64,000 nucleotides of DNA from Polyangiaceae bacterium (GTDB lineage: Bacteria; Myxococcota_A; Polyangia; Polyangiales; Polyangiaceae), in the NCBI GenBank assembly GCA_020633235.1, contig JACKEA010000002.1:930001-994000 (forward strand), given 5' to 3'. Both the position numbers and the translations under genes were made by a program. Under the pieces are notes generated by a model, which searched no databases, had not been told where the DNA came from, and worked only from the letters and a program-made list of their open reading frames with translations. Below are positions 16,624 to 25,353 of this stretch, piece by piece; position 1 is the first letter of the stretch, and the number at the start of each line of letters is the position of its first letter.

Positions 16624-18488
16624 TGCGCGCGCTGACAGCGTTCTTTGCCGTCGTCACGCTCTCCACTCCGGCGCTGGCCGCGGAGTACTTCGTGGCTCCG
16701 AACGGCAGCGACGACAATCCCGGGACGGAGAGCGAGCCCTTCCTCACGTTCCAGAAGGGCCTCGAACCGCTCCAGAACGGGGACACGCTCACGATCCGCG
16801 GCGGCAGCTACCGGCTGATGGACGGCGCCAGCGGCGCACAGTTCAATCGCCCCGGTGGCACCGCCGAGAGCCACGTCACGATTCGCGCCTATCCGGGAGA
16901 GCAGCCCGTGTTCTTGGGCTCCCTCAGCACGGAAGGCAAGAGCTGGGAAGACCAGGGCGGCGGTCTGTACCGCCTGGATGCGAGCTACTTGCCCAACGAC
17001 CCCACCGGCCTCTTCACCGGGGAGACTCGCATCGAGCACGTGATGAAGACGGTGAGCGGCACGCGCTCCCACGCGGACGTGGCGGACGTGGTGAATCCCG
17101 GAGAGTGGACCAAGGCAGACGCGAGCGGCGCGGGTTGTCCGCAAGAGAACGCCGGCTGCTACGTGTACCTGCGGCCGCCGACCGGCATGGACCCGAACGC
17201 GGAGGTGTTCGAGCTGTCCCAGCGCAAGCTGATCTTCGCGTTGGGCACGCCCTTCCTCGAGATCCGCGGCCTTACCATCTTCTACACGCAAGACGCCGCC
17301 ATCACTCTGGAAGGGGGCGAGGGGCAACTGGTGGAAGACAACGTGCTGGCCCACAACTCCAACGGCAACGACAACTCCTACTCCATCTTCGTTTCCTACG
17401 GCGGCGGCGCCACGGTGCGAAATAACCTGGTGTACGACTCGAAGTACTGGGGCGGATTCTCCAACTCCAAGGGCATCACGCTCATGGACATGGACCCCGA
17501 CAATCCCTCCCTGATCGAAGGCAACGAGGTGTACGACATCGTGGGGCAGGGCATCACCAGCAAGGACGGTGTCGGGAACATCGTGGTGCGAGGCAACTAC
17601 GTGCACGACGTGGGCGTGTGTATCCAACCCGCCAGCCGTCGCTGCCACTGGCAGAAGTCCAACTGCACCCCAACGGACCCGGAGAACTACCCCGGCGGAG
17701 GTTGGACCATCCAAGAGAACGCGATGGTGCGCTGTGGCGTAGGGGTCGGGTTCTCTTCCGGTGAGCAAAACGAGGACAACCGCATCTTCAACAACGTGTT
17801 CTACGACTGCGACTCGGGCGTGGACGTGGTGCTGGCCCACCCCGGCACCTTGATCGCCAACAACATCTTCGCCAAGAGCGTCCGCGGCGTGTTCCTCGAC
17901 CACGGTGGCAGTGGGGACAGTGCAACCTTCCAGGACTTCTTGCCGGTGTTCACCGCCCACCACAACGCGTTCTTCGACAACGAGAGCGACTACCTGCTGC
18001 GGCCGGACTGGACGGGCCCGGGCGGCTCCGGAACCGGGTTTGCGCTGAGCGAGGTGCAGCAGGCGCACGCCATCGAAGACGCCTCCCTCGCGACAGATCC
18101 GATGTTCGCCGACGCGCCGGGCGGCGACTTCCACTTGAGCGAAGGCTCACCCGCGAAGGCGGCTGGTGACGGCAGCCTCTACTCCGTCGCCAGCGTGGAC
18201 ATGGGCATGTATCCCCTCGGCGCCAGCGGCAGCGGCGGCGCTGCTGGCGCGGGCGGCGCGGGGGGCGGGACGTCCGGCGCCGGTGGCGGCGCTGCAGGAA
18301 GCGGCGGCGGCGCCGCAGGAGCCAGTGGCGCCGCACCGAGCCCCGACGAGAACAGCGGCTGCGGCTGCCGCGCGGCAGCTCCGCGGAGCTCATCCGGGCT
18401 CGCGGGCCTGATCCTGCTGGGAGCCTTCGCTTTCGCCCGCCGATGGTATGCTGCGCGGCGTGGTGGACGAATTCCTCACCGCGGCTAG
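16623..18488 (+). CDS. Parallel beta-helix (pectate-lyase-like) protein with MYXO-CTERM tail
   Basis: A 621-aa exported protein. The signal peptide MRALTAFFAVVTLSTPALA is cleaved before AEYFVAPNGSDDNPGTESEPF, the DUF1565 entry of right-handed beta-helix lyases. PbH1-type turns follow (residues ~200-480: 'LVEDNVLAHNSNGND', 'VRNNLVYDSKYW', 'IVVRGNYVHDVGVC'). A Gly/Ala linker precedes a tail with 'GCGCR', a hydrophobic helix and RRWYAARR. This matches MYXO-CTERM, a surface-sorting signal where the Cys is lipidated or processed. It is probably a surface polysaccharide lyase or epimerase. The 3' end overlaps the FHA-sigma54 gene by 41 nt. Confidence 0.83.
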   Translation: MRALTAFFAVVTLSTPALAAEYFVAPNGSDDNPGTESEPFLTFQKGLEPLQNGDTLTIRGGSYRLMDGASGAQFNRPGGTAESHVTIRAYPGEQPVFLGSLSTEGKSWEDQGGGLYRLDASYLPNDPTGLFTGETRIEHVMKTVSGTRSHADVADVVNPGEWTKADASGAGCPQENAGCYVYLRPPTGMDPNAEVFELSQRKLIFALGTPFLEIRGLTIFYTQDAAITLEGGEGQLVEDNVLAHNSNGNDNSYSIFVSYGGGATVRNNLVYDSKYWGGFSNSKGITLMDMDPDNPSLIEGNEVYDIVGQGITSKDGVGNIVVRGNYVHDVGVCIQPASRRCHWQKSNCTPTDPENYPGGGWTIQENAMVRCGVGVGFSSGEQNEDNRIFNNVFYDCDSGVDVVLAHPGTLIANNIFAKSVRGVFLDHGGSGDSATFQDFLPVFTAHHNAFFDNESDYLLRPDWTGPGGSGTGFALSEVQQAHAIEDASLATDPMFADAPGGDFHLSEGSPAKAAGDGSLYSVASVDMGMYPLGASGSGGAAGAGGAGGGTSGAGGGAAGSGGGAAGASGAAPSPDENSGCGCRAAAPRSSSGLAGLILLGAFAFARRWYAARRGGRIPHRG

Positions 18489-19827
18489 CCAGCGTTACGA
18501 GCCCGAAGCCCCCGCAAACGCCCGTTTTCAGCTGGTCGTGGTCGAGGGTCCCGACGCCGGAACGACCTTCACCGTAGATGGCGCGGAGCCCGGCCCGGCT
18601 CTCTTGGGGCAGAGCGAGGCGTGCACCTTTCGTTTGGCGGACCGCGAGGTCAGCCGCCGCCACGTCGAGCTGGACGTGGAAGGTCGGCGACTGCGGATCA
18701 CCGACTTGAAGTCCACCAACGGCACCTTCGTGGATGGGGTCGCGGTGATGGACGCCTACTTGTCGGGCGGCGAGCTGGTGCGCCTCGGCACCAGTGCGCT
18801 CCGGGTGGATCGCCTGGAACCCGATGGCGCCGGCAAGACGCGGGAGCGTCGCGGCAGCTTCGGCCGCTTCATCGGACAGAGCCCGGAGGTCACGAGACTC
18901 TATCCCCTCGTCGAGCGACTGGCCGCCAGCAACGTCACCCTGGTGATCGAGGGCGAGACCGGTACGGGCAAGGAAGTCCTGGCCGAAGCCATCCACGAGC
19001 ACAGCGCGCGCAAGGAAGAAGCCTACGTAGTGCTCGACTGCACCACGATCCCGCCGAACCTCGCCGAGAGCGAGCTCTTCGGTCACGAGCGGGGAGCGTT
19101 CACGGGTGCGACCGGACAGCGCCGCGGCGTGTTCGAGCAGGCGCACGGCGGCACGCTGTTCGTGGACGAAATCGGCGATCTGGACGTGACCCTGCAGGCC
19201 AAGCTCCTGCGCGCCATCGAGCGCGGGGAGATCCGCCGCGTGGGCGGTGCGGACGTGATCCGCGTCGACGTCCGCGTGATTGCGGCCACTCGTCGGGATC
19301 TGGATCGCGCCGTGCAAGAGGGCACGTTTCGCGACGACCTGTTTCATCGCCTCGCCGTCGGGCGCATCGCGCTGCCGCCGCTTCGAAAGCGACGCGGCGA
19401 CATCGCCGTGCTCGCGCGCTACTTCTGGTCCGAGCTCTCGCCGGGCACGCCGCTGCCCGCGCACCTGCTGCAGCGCTGGGAGAGCGACGACTTCCCGGGT
19501 AACGTCCGCGAGCTCAAGAACGCCATCGCCCGACAGCTGGCCACCGGTGATCTCGAAACCGACGAGATCTCGCAGGACGCCGAGCCCGAAACGGATTCGC
19601 CGCTGGACGCCCTGACCCGCGCCGAGACCGCGATGCGCGACGTGCTCCACGCGCGCTTGCCGTTTCCCGTAGCGCGGCTGCGCGTGCTGGAAGCGCTGCA
19701 AAAGGCCTACGTGGAACGCGCCCTCGCGGAGCACGACGGCTCCGTGGAGCGCGCCGCCGCCGCCCTCGGCATCGGTCGCCGCTTACTTCCACATCCTCAA
19801 GACCGGCAAGCGCAAACGCTGAAGTAA
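18448..19827 (+). CDS. FHA-sigma54-dependent transcriptional activator (frameshift at the C-terminal HTH)
   Basis: An FHA domain occupies about 25-120 (LGQSEACTFRLADREVSRRH; DLKSTNGTFVDG). The AAA+ sigma54-interaction domain occupies about 140-370, with Walker A GETGTGKE, ERGAFTGA (the GAFTGA loop intact), Walker B GTLFVDEIGDL and RDDLFHRL. A Fis-type HTH follows (VERALAEHDGSVERAAAALGIGRR). The last helix is out of frame: after GIGRR the frame reads LLPHPQ, while the +1 frame gives YFHILKTGKRKR then stop at 19822, the usual ending. One extra T near 19783 explains it; sequencing error is likely. FHA input means activation by a Ser/Thr kinase. Position suggests control of the polysaccharide-active genes upstream. 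Confidence 0.88.
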   Translation: MLRGVVDEFLTAASQRYEPEAPANARFQLVVVEGPDAGTTFTVDGAEPGPALLGQSEACTFRLADREVSRRHVELDVEGRRLRITDLKSTNGTFVDGVAVMDAYLSGGELVRLGTSALRVDRLEPDGAGKTRERRGSFGRFIGQSPEVTRLYPLVERLAASNVTLVIEGETGTGKEVLAEAIHEHSARKEEAYVVLDCTTIPPNLAESELFGHERGAFTGATGQRRGVFEQAHGGTLFVDEIGDLDVTLQAKLLRAIERGEIRRVGGADVIRVDVRVIAATRRDLDRAVQEGTFRDDLFHRLAVGRIALPPLRKRRGDIAVLARYFWSELSPGTPLPAHLLQRWESDDFPGNVRELKNAIARQLATGDLETDEISQDAEPETDSPLDALTRAETAMRDVLHARLPFPVARLRVLEALQKAYVERALAEHDGSVERAAAALGIGRRLLPHPQDRQAQTLK

Positions 19828-19852
19828 GAGGATGTAATCCTCCCAGAGATTA

Positions 19853-19870
19853 TGTTGGTCCGGCGCGGAA
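19853..19870 (+). repeat. Dispersed 18-nt element, perfect solo arm
   Basis: Exact match to TGTTGGTCCGGCGCGGAA followed by CCTCG. It lies 25 nt past the activator stop and 43 nt before the start of the next lipoprotein gene. Confidence 0.8.
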
Positions 19871-19913
19871 CCTCGTGCCGAGAAGTCCGCGCGCCTGCTC
19901 GAGGAGGTCCACG

Positions 19914-21280
19914 GTGCTTCGCTCCACGCTCGCTGCAATCGCAATTTCGTCATCGCTCGTCGCGTGCTCGTCGGACGGTGGCGGCACACCGGGCACGGGC
20001 GGCGCGGGTTTCGGCACTGGAGGCACCGGCAATTGGACCGGCACTGACGGCGGCCCCGCCGGCAGCGGCGGAGCGGGCGCCAACGGCGGCAGCGGCACGG
20101 GCGCGACGGCCGGATTTGCGGGGACGGGCGGCGTAGGCGGCACGAGCCCAGGAGGCAGCGGCGGTCTCGCGGGCACCGGGGGTCTCGCGGGCACCGGTGG
20201 CGTGGGTGGCGGCAATCCGGGCGGCCCCTATACCCCCGGCTGCAAGCCGTGGACGGCGGACTGCAAGGGCGGCACGGGCTGCAAGACCTTCCTGAACAGC
20301 GAAGCGAACTGCGGCGCCTGCGGAGTGACCTGCGCCGCCGGCGAGACCTGCGTCGGTGTGTGCGCTGAAACCGTCGTCGGCAGCTGGCCGGACCTTGCCT
20401 TCCCCGGCAAGGACGACAACGTCATCTTGATCTGGGACGACAACGGCACGGACCAAGTGGGAAAGCTGGCGGCAGATGCCGGCGACATCGTCCCGTTTGG
20501 AGTCCTGGACGGAACGGCCAAGTACTTCTGCGATGCTCAAACCGGGCTGCGGAGGGCCCCGATGGCGCCGTCTACTTCGCCTGCACGAAAGGCCACGTCT
20601 ACAAGATCCCGCCGAGCGGCGGCTCGGCGGTGGAGATCTTGGTGGCCACGGCGCCGCCATCCAGCCTGGACAAGAACATCGCCGTCTTCGGCAGCAAGAT
20701 CTTCTTCGCCGGCTCCAACGGTATCTACCGAGCCAACGACGACGGCACGGGGGAAGAGCTGTGGGTGAAGAACGCCTGCGTCAGCAAGCTTGCCGTGGAC
20801 CCTGCGCTGAGCGAGGTCGTCTTCTACTGCCGGTACGACAACACGATTCGCGTGCGCGGGGCGAACAAGGGTCCAACTACGGACTTCGTCTACGATCGCG
20901 AGATCCCGGCCCACGCCGAGAGCGGTCTCTGGATCGACGCCACTCACTATTGGTACCAGCGCATCGATGGCGCCTCCGGCGCCTTTGCCACGGGAGAAGT
21001 GCTCCGCGTTCCCAAGCAAGGCGGCCCGGAAGAACCGATGCTGGACATAGCGAACCCTCCCCTGGTGCATCTCAGCGTCGGCACGGGCGGTCCCTACGCG
21101 CTTCAGCTCGTGGATCAGACCGACAAACACCTCCGCCTCGTTCGGCTCGGGTCAAGCGGTAACCACCAGCTGCTCCTGGATTGGATCAACGGCTATCAGA
21201 ACAGCAGTCGCTTCCTGTACGTGGGCAAGACGCACCTGGTGATGGCGCCCAACCTCGACGTGGTCCGCGTGCCGCTTTAG
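19914..21280 (+). pseudogene. Secreted lipoprotein with beta-propeller-like domain, one frame change
   Basis: GTG start at 19914 with a strong ribosome site GAGGAGG 6 nt upstream. The signal ends SSSLVAC, followed by a ~100-residue Gly/Thr/Ser linker, a Cys block (CKPWTADCKGGTGCKTF) and propeller-like repeats. The first frame runs to ...KYFCDAQTGLRR, after which coding continues one base earlier from GPDGAVYFACTKGHVYKIPP (about 20550) to 21280. The second part has blade-like strands: KIFFAGSNGIYRANDDG and THYWYQRIDG. One missing base near 20545-20555 restores a 456-aa protein. It is most likely a sequencing indel; if real, the gene is broken. Function unknown, perhaps a surface sensor. Confidence 0.7.
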
Positions 21281-21576
21281 AACGACAGTTCACCTGGGTT
21301 GACCACAACAGACGCCACTCTGAAGAGAACGACTGACGGTCGCGCTGCCGTTGCCGCGCGTCATTCGCGGGCGGGCGCGCGCTGCCTTCTGAGCCAAGCG
21401 ACCGGAAGAGCGCAACACGAGACGAGCGCGAACGGACGACAGAATTCGTTCAGTGCCGGATGGCGCGCGGCGCGGAGTCTGCGCGCTGAACCAAGAGGGT
21501 GGCGCCCGGCTTGTCGTGACGTCTGCGCGCTGGACCAAGGGCGTGGGCTTTGCCGGGGTGGACCCAAGGAATTGAT

Positions 21577-21765
21577 GGGGTCTGGGGCGCACGGAAATCG
21601 GTTTACATAGCAACTGATCTAGGCGAGTCCGAAGCCCCTGATCGTTGCATTCGACAGGGTTCGGCAGGCTCGAGCAGGGCAGAAGGGGGACGCGCGGGGG
21701 TCTTTGGCGTAGGAAATCAGTTTACATAGCAACCGATTTGGGGGCGACCGATCCCCCCTGATCGG
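21577..21765. repeat. Two ~68-bp direct repeats with an internal inverted repeat
   Basis: Copy A (about 21577-21644) and copy B (about 21698-21765) share a GGGGTCT-like left end, a central GTTTACATAGCAAC and a right CCCCTGATCG. The core forms an inverted repeat: ATCRGTT, 8 nt (TACATAGC), AACYGAT. In copy A the R/Y difference lies on one arm and in copy B on the other, so the palindrome is kept as a near-match in both. The AT-rich core stands out in this GC-rich DNA. Role unknown; a regulator-binding site or a remnant of a mobile element end are the main options. Confidence 0.7.
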
Positions 21766-21825
21766 CGAGCTCGAGCTGGAAGGAGAGAGAGCCTGAAAGC
21801 GAAGCTCGAGCACGCCCGCGCCGCT

Positions 21826-21850
21826 CCCGCGGGACGAAGCCGGGCGAGCC
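21826..21850 (+). repeat. 25-nt block shared with 42826-42850
   Basis: CCCGCGGGACGAAGC followed by SGGGCGAGCC; it differs from the second copy at one position. Here it falls inside the HNH remnant's upstream part, and at 42826 it is intergenic. It may be a second dispersed repeat family. Confidence 0.55.
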
Positions 21851-21872
21851 CGGCCGTGCAGCCCGGCGCGAG

Positions 21873-22184
21873 GTGTACGAGCGCGACGGCGCCCAATGCT
21901 GCTTCGTGTCGGAGTCCGGCGTGCGCTGCACGGCCAAGAAGACCTTCGGCCGCGAGTACGTGGAAGACAAGATTCGCCTTCGTCAGCGAAGGCGTTCAGA
22001 CACCGAGGACGCTGCGGATGCCGAGGCGCGGGAGAAGCAAGACAAGCTCCTCTTGGCGCTGACGACTCAGGGCTTCAAGAAGGGCGAAGCCAAGAAGGCG
22101 ACGGAAACGCTCGCTCGAGAAGCGCGCACCCTCTCGCGAGAAGAGCTGCTTCGGCGCGCCCTGGCGCTGCTCGTTCCGCGATAG
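21873..22184 (+). pseudogene. HNH endonuclease remnant
   Basis: Coding similarity starts upstream in frame (about 21820: ...GRAARRE) and reads VYERDGAQCCFVSESGVRC, the N-terminal signature of HNH endonucleases frequent in myxobacteria (R.VW.RDGG.C.F.S..G.RC). The catalytic middle (normally LEFHHV.P.A.GG..) is missing, replaced by 'TFGREYVEDKIRLRQRRR'. The family's C-terminal helices follow (LLLALTTQGFKKGEAKKATETL). Loss of the His-Asn-His core means no nuclease activity is expected. It is probably a decayed mobile or defence-associated gene. Confidence 0.6.
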
Positions 22185-22192
22185 ACGGGCTG

Positions 22193-22210
22193 ATTCCGCG
22201 CCGAATCGAC
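22193..22210 (-). repeat. Dispersed 18-nt element, degenerate solo arm
   Basis: The minus strand reads TGTCGATTCGGCGCGGAA, two mismatches to the consensus. It lies just past the HNH remnant stop. Confidence 0.6.
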
Positions 22211-22283
22211 AAGCCACCCGATAAAAAGATCGTCGTTGAGCCGCCGCTTTGCGAGAGAGGACCGACCCAGGTGAGCACTGGGG

Positions 22284-23027
22284 TTAGAACCGCCCCGTGA
22301 CGACGACGCCGCGGGCATCCGAGCCGGCAGAACGGTCGATCACGCCCCAGCTCACGCCGCCGACGAGCAGCGCGCCCCCCGCCGCGAAGGAGATGTTCGC
22401 CAACAGCGCGAAGGTCTTGGCTTCGTCGTTGGCGTTGGCGGCGTCGCGCGCCAGCTCCGCGCTCTGGGCATCGTCGTGCTTCGAACGCGCGCGGAGGCCG
22501 AAGAACGCGCCGCCGCCGATCACCGCCGCGCCCACGCCTGCGACGATCCACGGCACCACGCTAGGCTCGTGCTTTGGCGGAGGAGCGGACTTCTTTTCCC
22601 GTTCGGCGCGCTCCGCCTCGCGCCGTGCGTCGGCTGCGCGCTTGGCCGCCAGATCGCGCTCGCGTTCGAGCGCGGCCTTCTCGTCCAGCTGCCGCGACAA
22701 CGTCGCGATACGTCGCTCCACCGATCCGCGGTCCTCGGCCTTGGGCGCCTCGTCCAGGTACTTCTGGTAGGCCTCGACGGCGCTCTTCGAGTCCCCCTGC
22801 CCTTCGTAGGCGCGCGCCAGGTTGTACAGGATCGTCGGGTTCGGCTCGATGGAGTACGCCTCCCGCAAGAGCGGGATGGCTTCCGAGAAGCGCCCGGCTT
22901 CGTAGTGCGCCGCGCTCTCCTTCACCAGCTGCACCACCCGCGCGCGCTCCTTCTTGCTGGGCGCCGCCAGGGCCGACGGGACCGCCAGGGAAAGCGCGAT
23001 AGCTAGGAGAAAAGCCCGGAAATACAC
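22284..23027 (-). CDS. TPR membrane protein (periplasmic TPR plus two C-terminal TM helices)
   Basis: A 247-aa protein with GTG start and signal peptide MYFRAFLLAIALSLAVPSALA. One or two TPRs (about 35-100; 'HYEAGRFSEAIPLLREAYSIEPNPTILYNLARAYEGQGD') precede a charged coiled-coil stretch (about 105-148, Glu/Arg/Ala). Two hydrophobic helices follow (about 157-175 and 209-227) with Gly-rich small residues. This layout is common in Polyangia and functionally unassigned. It is divergent from the PEGA kinase, with 60 nt between starts; joint regulation is possible. Confidence 0.78.
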   Translation of the reverse strand: MYFRAFLLAIALSLAVPSALAAPSKKERARVVQLVKESAAHYEAGRFSEAIPLLREAYSIEPNPTILYNLARAYEGQGDSKSAVEAYQKYLDEAPKAEDRGSVERRIATLSRQLDEKAALERERDLAAKRAADARREAERAEREKKSAPPPKHEPSVVPWIVAGVGAAVIGGGAFFGLRARSKHDDAQSAELARDAANANDEAKTFALLANISFAAGGALLVGGVSWGVIDRSAGSDARGVVVTGRF

Positions 23028-23087
23028 TGCTGAGCGCAGACCATATCACGGCCGGGGGGTGCTACCCTGGGGTGTCCTTACGGCACC

Positions 23088-24620
23088 ATGAGCGCCCCCA
23101 CCGTTTCACGCATCGGTCGCTACGAGATCGTCGGCCTGTTGGCGACCGGCGGCATGGCGGAGATCTTGCTCGGGCGCCTCGTGGGCCCCAGCGGCTTCGA
23201 GCGTCCGGTGGTCGTCAAGCGCATCCTGCCGCACCTGGCCCGGGTCTCCACCTTCGTGGACATGTTCGTGGACGAAGCGCGCATCGTAGCGGGCATACGC
23301 CACCCCAACGTGGTCGCCGTGCAGGAGCTGGCCCACGAGGGGGACGAGCTGTTCCTGGTCATGGAGTATCTCGAAGGCGAGAGCCTGGGCGGTGTCGCTC
23401 GGCGTCTCGTCACCCACAAGGAGACCCTGGATCGCGCGCTCTCGGCGTTCGTGATCGCCGAAGCCTGTGCCGGGCTCCACGCCGCTCACGAGCTGAAGGA
23501 CGAAGACGGCATGCCCCGGGATCTCGTCCACCGCGACGTGTCCCCCCAGAACGTCTTCGTGACCTACGGCGGGCAGGTGAAGCTGCTCGACTTCGGCATC
23601 GCCAAGGCGGCGAACCGCAGCACCCGCACCGAGGCCGGCCAGGTCAAGGGCAAGTTCGCGTACATGTCGCCGGAGCAGTGCCTGGGCAAACCCCTCGATC
23701 GCCGCAGTGACATTTTCGCTCTGGGCATCGTGCTGTGGGAGCTGTCCACGGGGCGGCGCCTGTTCAAGCGCGGCAGCGAGCACCTCACGTTCAAGGCCAT
23801 TTGCGACGAGCGCATCCTGAAGCCCAGCGAGGTCGTGCCCGACTATCCCCCCGTCCTCGAGAACGTCGTGATGAAGGCGCTGTCGCGCCGGCGGGACGAT
23901 CGCTACCAGACGGCCCAGGAGATGCGGCGCGAGCTACTCTCGGCTGCGCGGCAGCTCGGCACCACGGAGCTCCCGGAAGAGCAGCTGTCCGCGGTGATGC
24001 ACCGCGTGTTCGCCGAGCGCATCGAAGAGAAAGAGGACATGCTGCGGCGCTTCCACGTCGGCTCGGCGCCCACGAAGATCCCCGTCGCCGAAGCCGACGA
24101 AGACGTCGACCTGCCCAGCGTGGTGGAGGACTTGTCCACCATCCACACATCTACGGACGTCGCGGCCTCGACTCCGAAGCCCGCGCCCCGGCGCTTCCTG
24201 GCGCCGCTGGTCGCCGCTGCCCTGGCTGCTGGCGTCGCCGTGTTCGTCGTCGGTCGCCAGGTGTCGAACGCGCCGGCTCCCGAGCCCGCCGTGTCGCTCC
24301 CGGCGCCCGTCGCCAGTGCTCCGCCTCCACCAGCAGCCTCCAGCGCCGCCCCGGCCGAGGCGGCAACCGTCGTGCTGCGCATCGAAACCACGCCTTCCGG
24401 CGCCCGGGTGTCGATCCCCGGCAGTCCGCCCACCACCACGCCCGCCGAGCTCGCGGTCCCCAAGAGCGGCGAAGCCATCACCATCGAGCTCACGCGCCCG
24501 GGCTACTCGCCGCGCAAGGAGCAGGTCGTGCCGAACATGAGCCAACGCTTGGTGCTTCCGCTCACGCCGCTGCCCCGCACGGGGCCCGCAAAGCCCCAGG
24601 AAATCCCGAAGTTTCGCTGA
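23088..24620 (+). CDS. Membrane Ser/Thr protein kinase with periplasmic PEGA domain
   Basis: A 510-aa Hanks-type kinase: Gly loop LLATGGMAEILLG (about 17-29), catalytic Lys in VVVKRIL, Glu in FVDEARI, HRDVSPQN catalytic loop, LDFGIAK, activation segment ending in YMSPEQ, and RSDIFALGIVLWEL. After a Pro/Ala/Ser juxtamembrane stretch one TM helix (about 370-390) leads to a PEGA domain (about 425-500; 'LRIETTPSGARVSIPGSPPTTTPAEL'). PEGA domains bind cell-envelope ligands, so this is a surface-sensing kinase. It ends 26 nt before the convergent lipoprotein gene; a dispersed element sits between. Confidence 0.92.
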   Translation: MSAPTVSRIGRYEIVGLLATGGMAEILLGRLVGPSGFERPVVVKRILPHLARVSTFVDMFVDEARIVAGIRHPNVVAVQELAHEGDELFLVMEYLEGESLGGVARRLVTHKETLDRALSAFVIAEACAGLHAAHELKDEDGMPRDLVHRDVSPQNVFVTYGGQVKLLDFGIAKAANRSTRTEAGQVKGKFAYMSPEQCLGKPLDRRSDIFALGIVLWELSTGRRLFKRGSEHLTFKAICDERILKPSEVVPDYPPVLENVVMKALSRRRDDRYQTAQEMRRELLSAARQLGTTELPEEQLSAVMHRVFAERIEEKEDMLRRFHVGSAPTKIPVAEADEDVDLPSVVEDLSTIHTSTDVAASTPKPAPRRFLAPLVAAALAAGVAVFVVGRQVSNAPAPEPAVSLPAPVASAPPPPAASSAAPAEAATVVLRIETTPSGARVSIPGSPPTTTPAELAVPKSGEAITIELTRPGYSPRKEQVVPNMSQRLVLPLTPLPRTGPAKPQEIPKFR

Positions 24621-24628
24621 CGAGATCT

Positions 24629-24646
24629 TGTCGGGGCGGCGCGGAA
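24629..24646 (+). repeat. Dispersed 18-nt element, solo arm between convergent genes
   Basis: TGTCGGGGCGGCGCGGAA, two mismatches to the consensus, followed by CCTC. It fills the 28-nt gap between the kinase stop and the stop of the minus-strand lipoprotein gene. Confidence 0.65.
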
Positions 24647-24648
24647 CC

Positions 24649-25353
24649 TCACTCCCGCAGGGGCTGCACTCGGATCACCCTCAGGTCGGCCACCGCGCTG
24701 AGCGTCTCTTTGCCGTCCACGGAAAAGCCCACGCGAATCGCAAAGCGGTCGCACCACGCCATGTAGGCCTCCACGGGCTCGAACTGCACCACGACGTCCT
24801 TGCTCGTCCCCGGCGGGATCGCGAGCCGGGTCGTGGCTCCCCGGTAGTCCTCGTCGTCGTCGAACATCACGCTCGCGAGCTTCGGCTTCGACCGCACCGT
24901 GGACGCCGGCTTCTCGCAGGACGAGTCGTGCAAGAGCTCGACGCTCTTGGCCTCTATCGTGCGCGGCGCCGCGCCGTCGTTCGTGACCGCGAACGTGACC
25001 TGGCCGATGCGCGCGGGCGCCCCGCCGTGGGTGTGCCGCGCAGGGCGGTCCTGGCCCGCGATGAACAGCTTTCCGTCCCGCGTGTGCACGGCGGTGGAGC
25101 CCGAGCCTTCGTCGATTCTGCCCGGCAACCGTGGGTCCCGCGCGGGCGCCCGAGCGTCGGGCTCCGCGGTCACCTCCTTCACGGGCGACGCGCCGGCATC
25201 GGACGCGCTGGGAGCGGACGCGCTGGGAACAGCGGCGCTTCGCGCCGGCGCCGCCGTCCTTTCCGTGGGCGGCGCCGCCGCGACGTCGGGCTTGGTGCGC
25301 TCGCAGCCCAGGGTGGCGACGAGCAGGGCAAAGCAAAGACGTCCGTGCCTCAT
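24649..25353 (-). CDS. Putative lipoprotein, unknown beta-sandwich
   Basis: A 234-aa protein with signal MRHGRLCFALLVATLGC and an Ala/Pro/Ser linker (about 20-60). A ~160-residue domain follows with strands (IGQVTFAVTNDGAAPRTIEAKSVELL; 'PPGTSKDVVVQFEPVEAYMAWCDRFAIRVGF') resembling an Ig/DUF-type periplasmic sandwich. The ATG at 25353 overlaps the stop of the upstream M61 peptidase by 4 nt (ATGA), so it is translationally coupled to it and probably works with it. No catalytic motif. Confidence 0.75.
   Translation of the reverse strand: MRHGRLCFALLVATLGCERTKPDVAAAPPTERTAAPARSAAVPSASAPSASDAGASPVKEVTAEPDARAPARDPRLPGRIDEGSGSTAVHTRDGKLFIAGQDRPARHTHGGAPARIGQVTFAVTNDGAAPRTIEAKSVELLHDSSCEKPASTVRSKPKLASVMFDDDEDYRGATTRLAIPPGTSKDVVVQFEPVEAYMAWCDRFAIRVGFSVDGKETLSAVADLRVIRVQPLRE

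Larger units (their letters stand above)
21281..21872. other. Gene-free, repeat-rich stretch
   Basis: No convincing gene is present. It holds a 26-nt direct repeat (21477-21502 and 21521-21546, three mismatches) and two copies of a ~68-bp repeat described separately. Short frames here lack codon bias and restart between repeats. Confidence 0.6.

Noticed and set aside
16533..18134. Long minus-strand frame (533 codons) opposite the beta-helix gene
   Set aside because: Shadow frame: His/Val/Arg-rich, no domain, fully antisense to a gene with signal peptide, beta-helix repeats and MYXO-CTERM. High GC creates such frames.
19851..19876. Start of the 19914 lipoprotein at 19875 next to the repeat
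   Set aside because: The GTG at 19914 has an excellent GAGGAGG site and starts the signal peptide; the upstream codons belong to the repeat flank.
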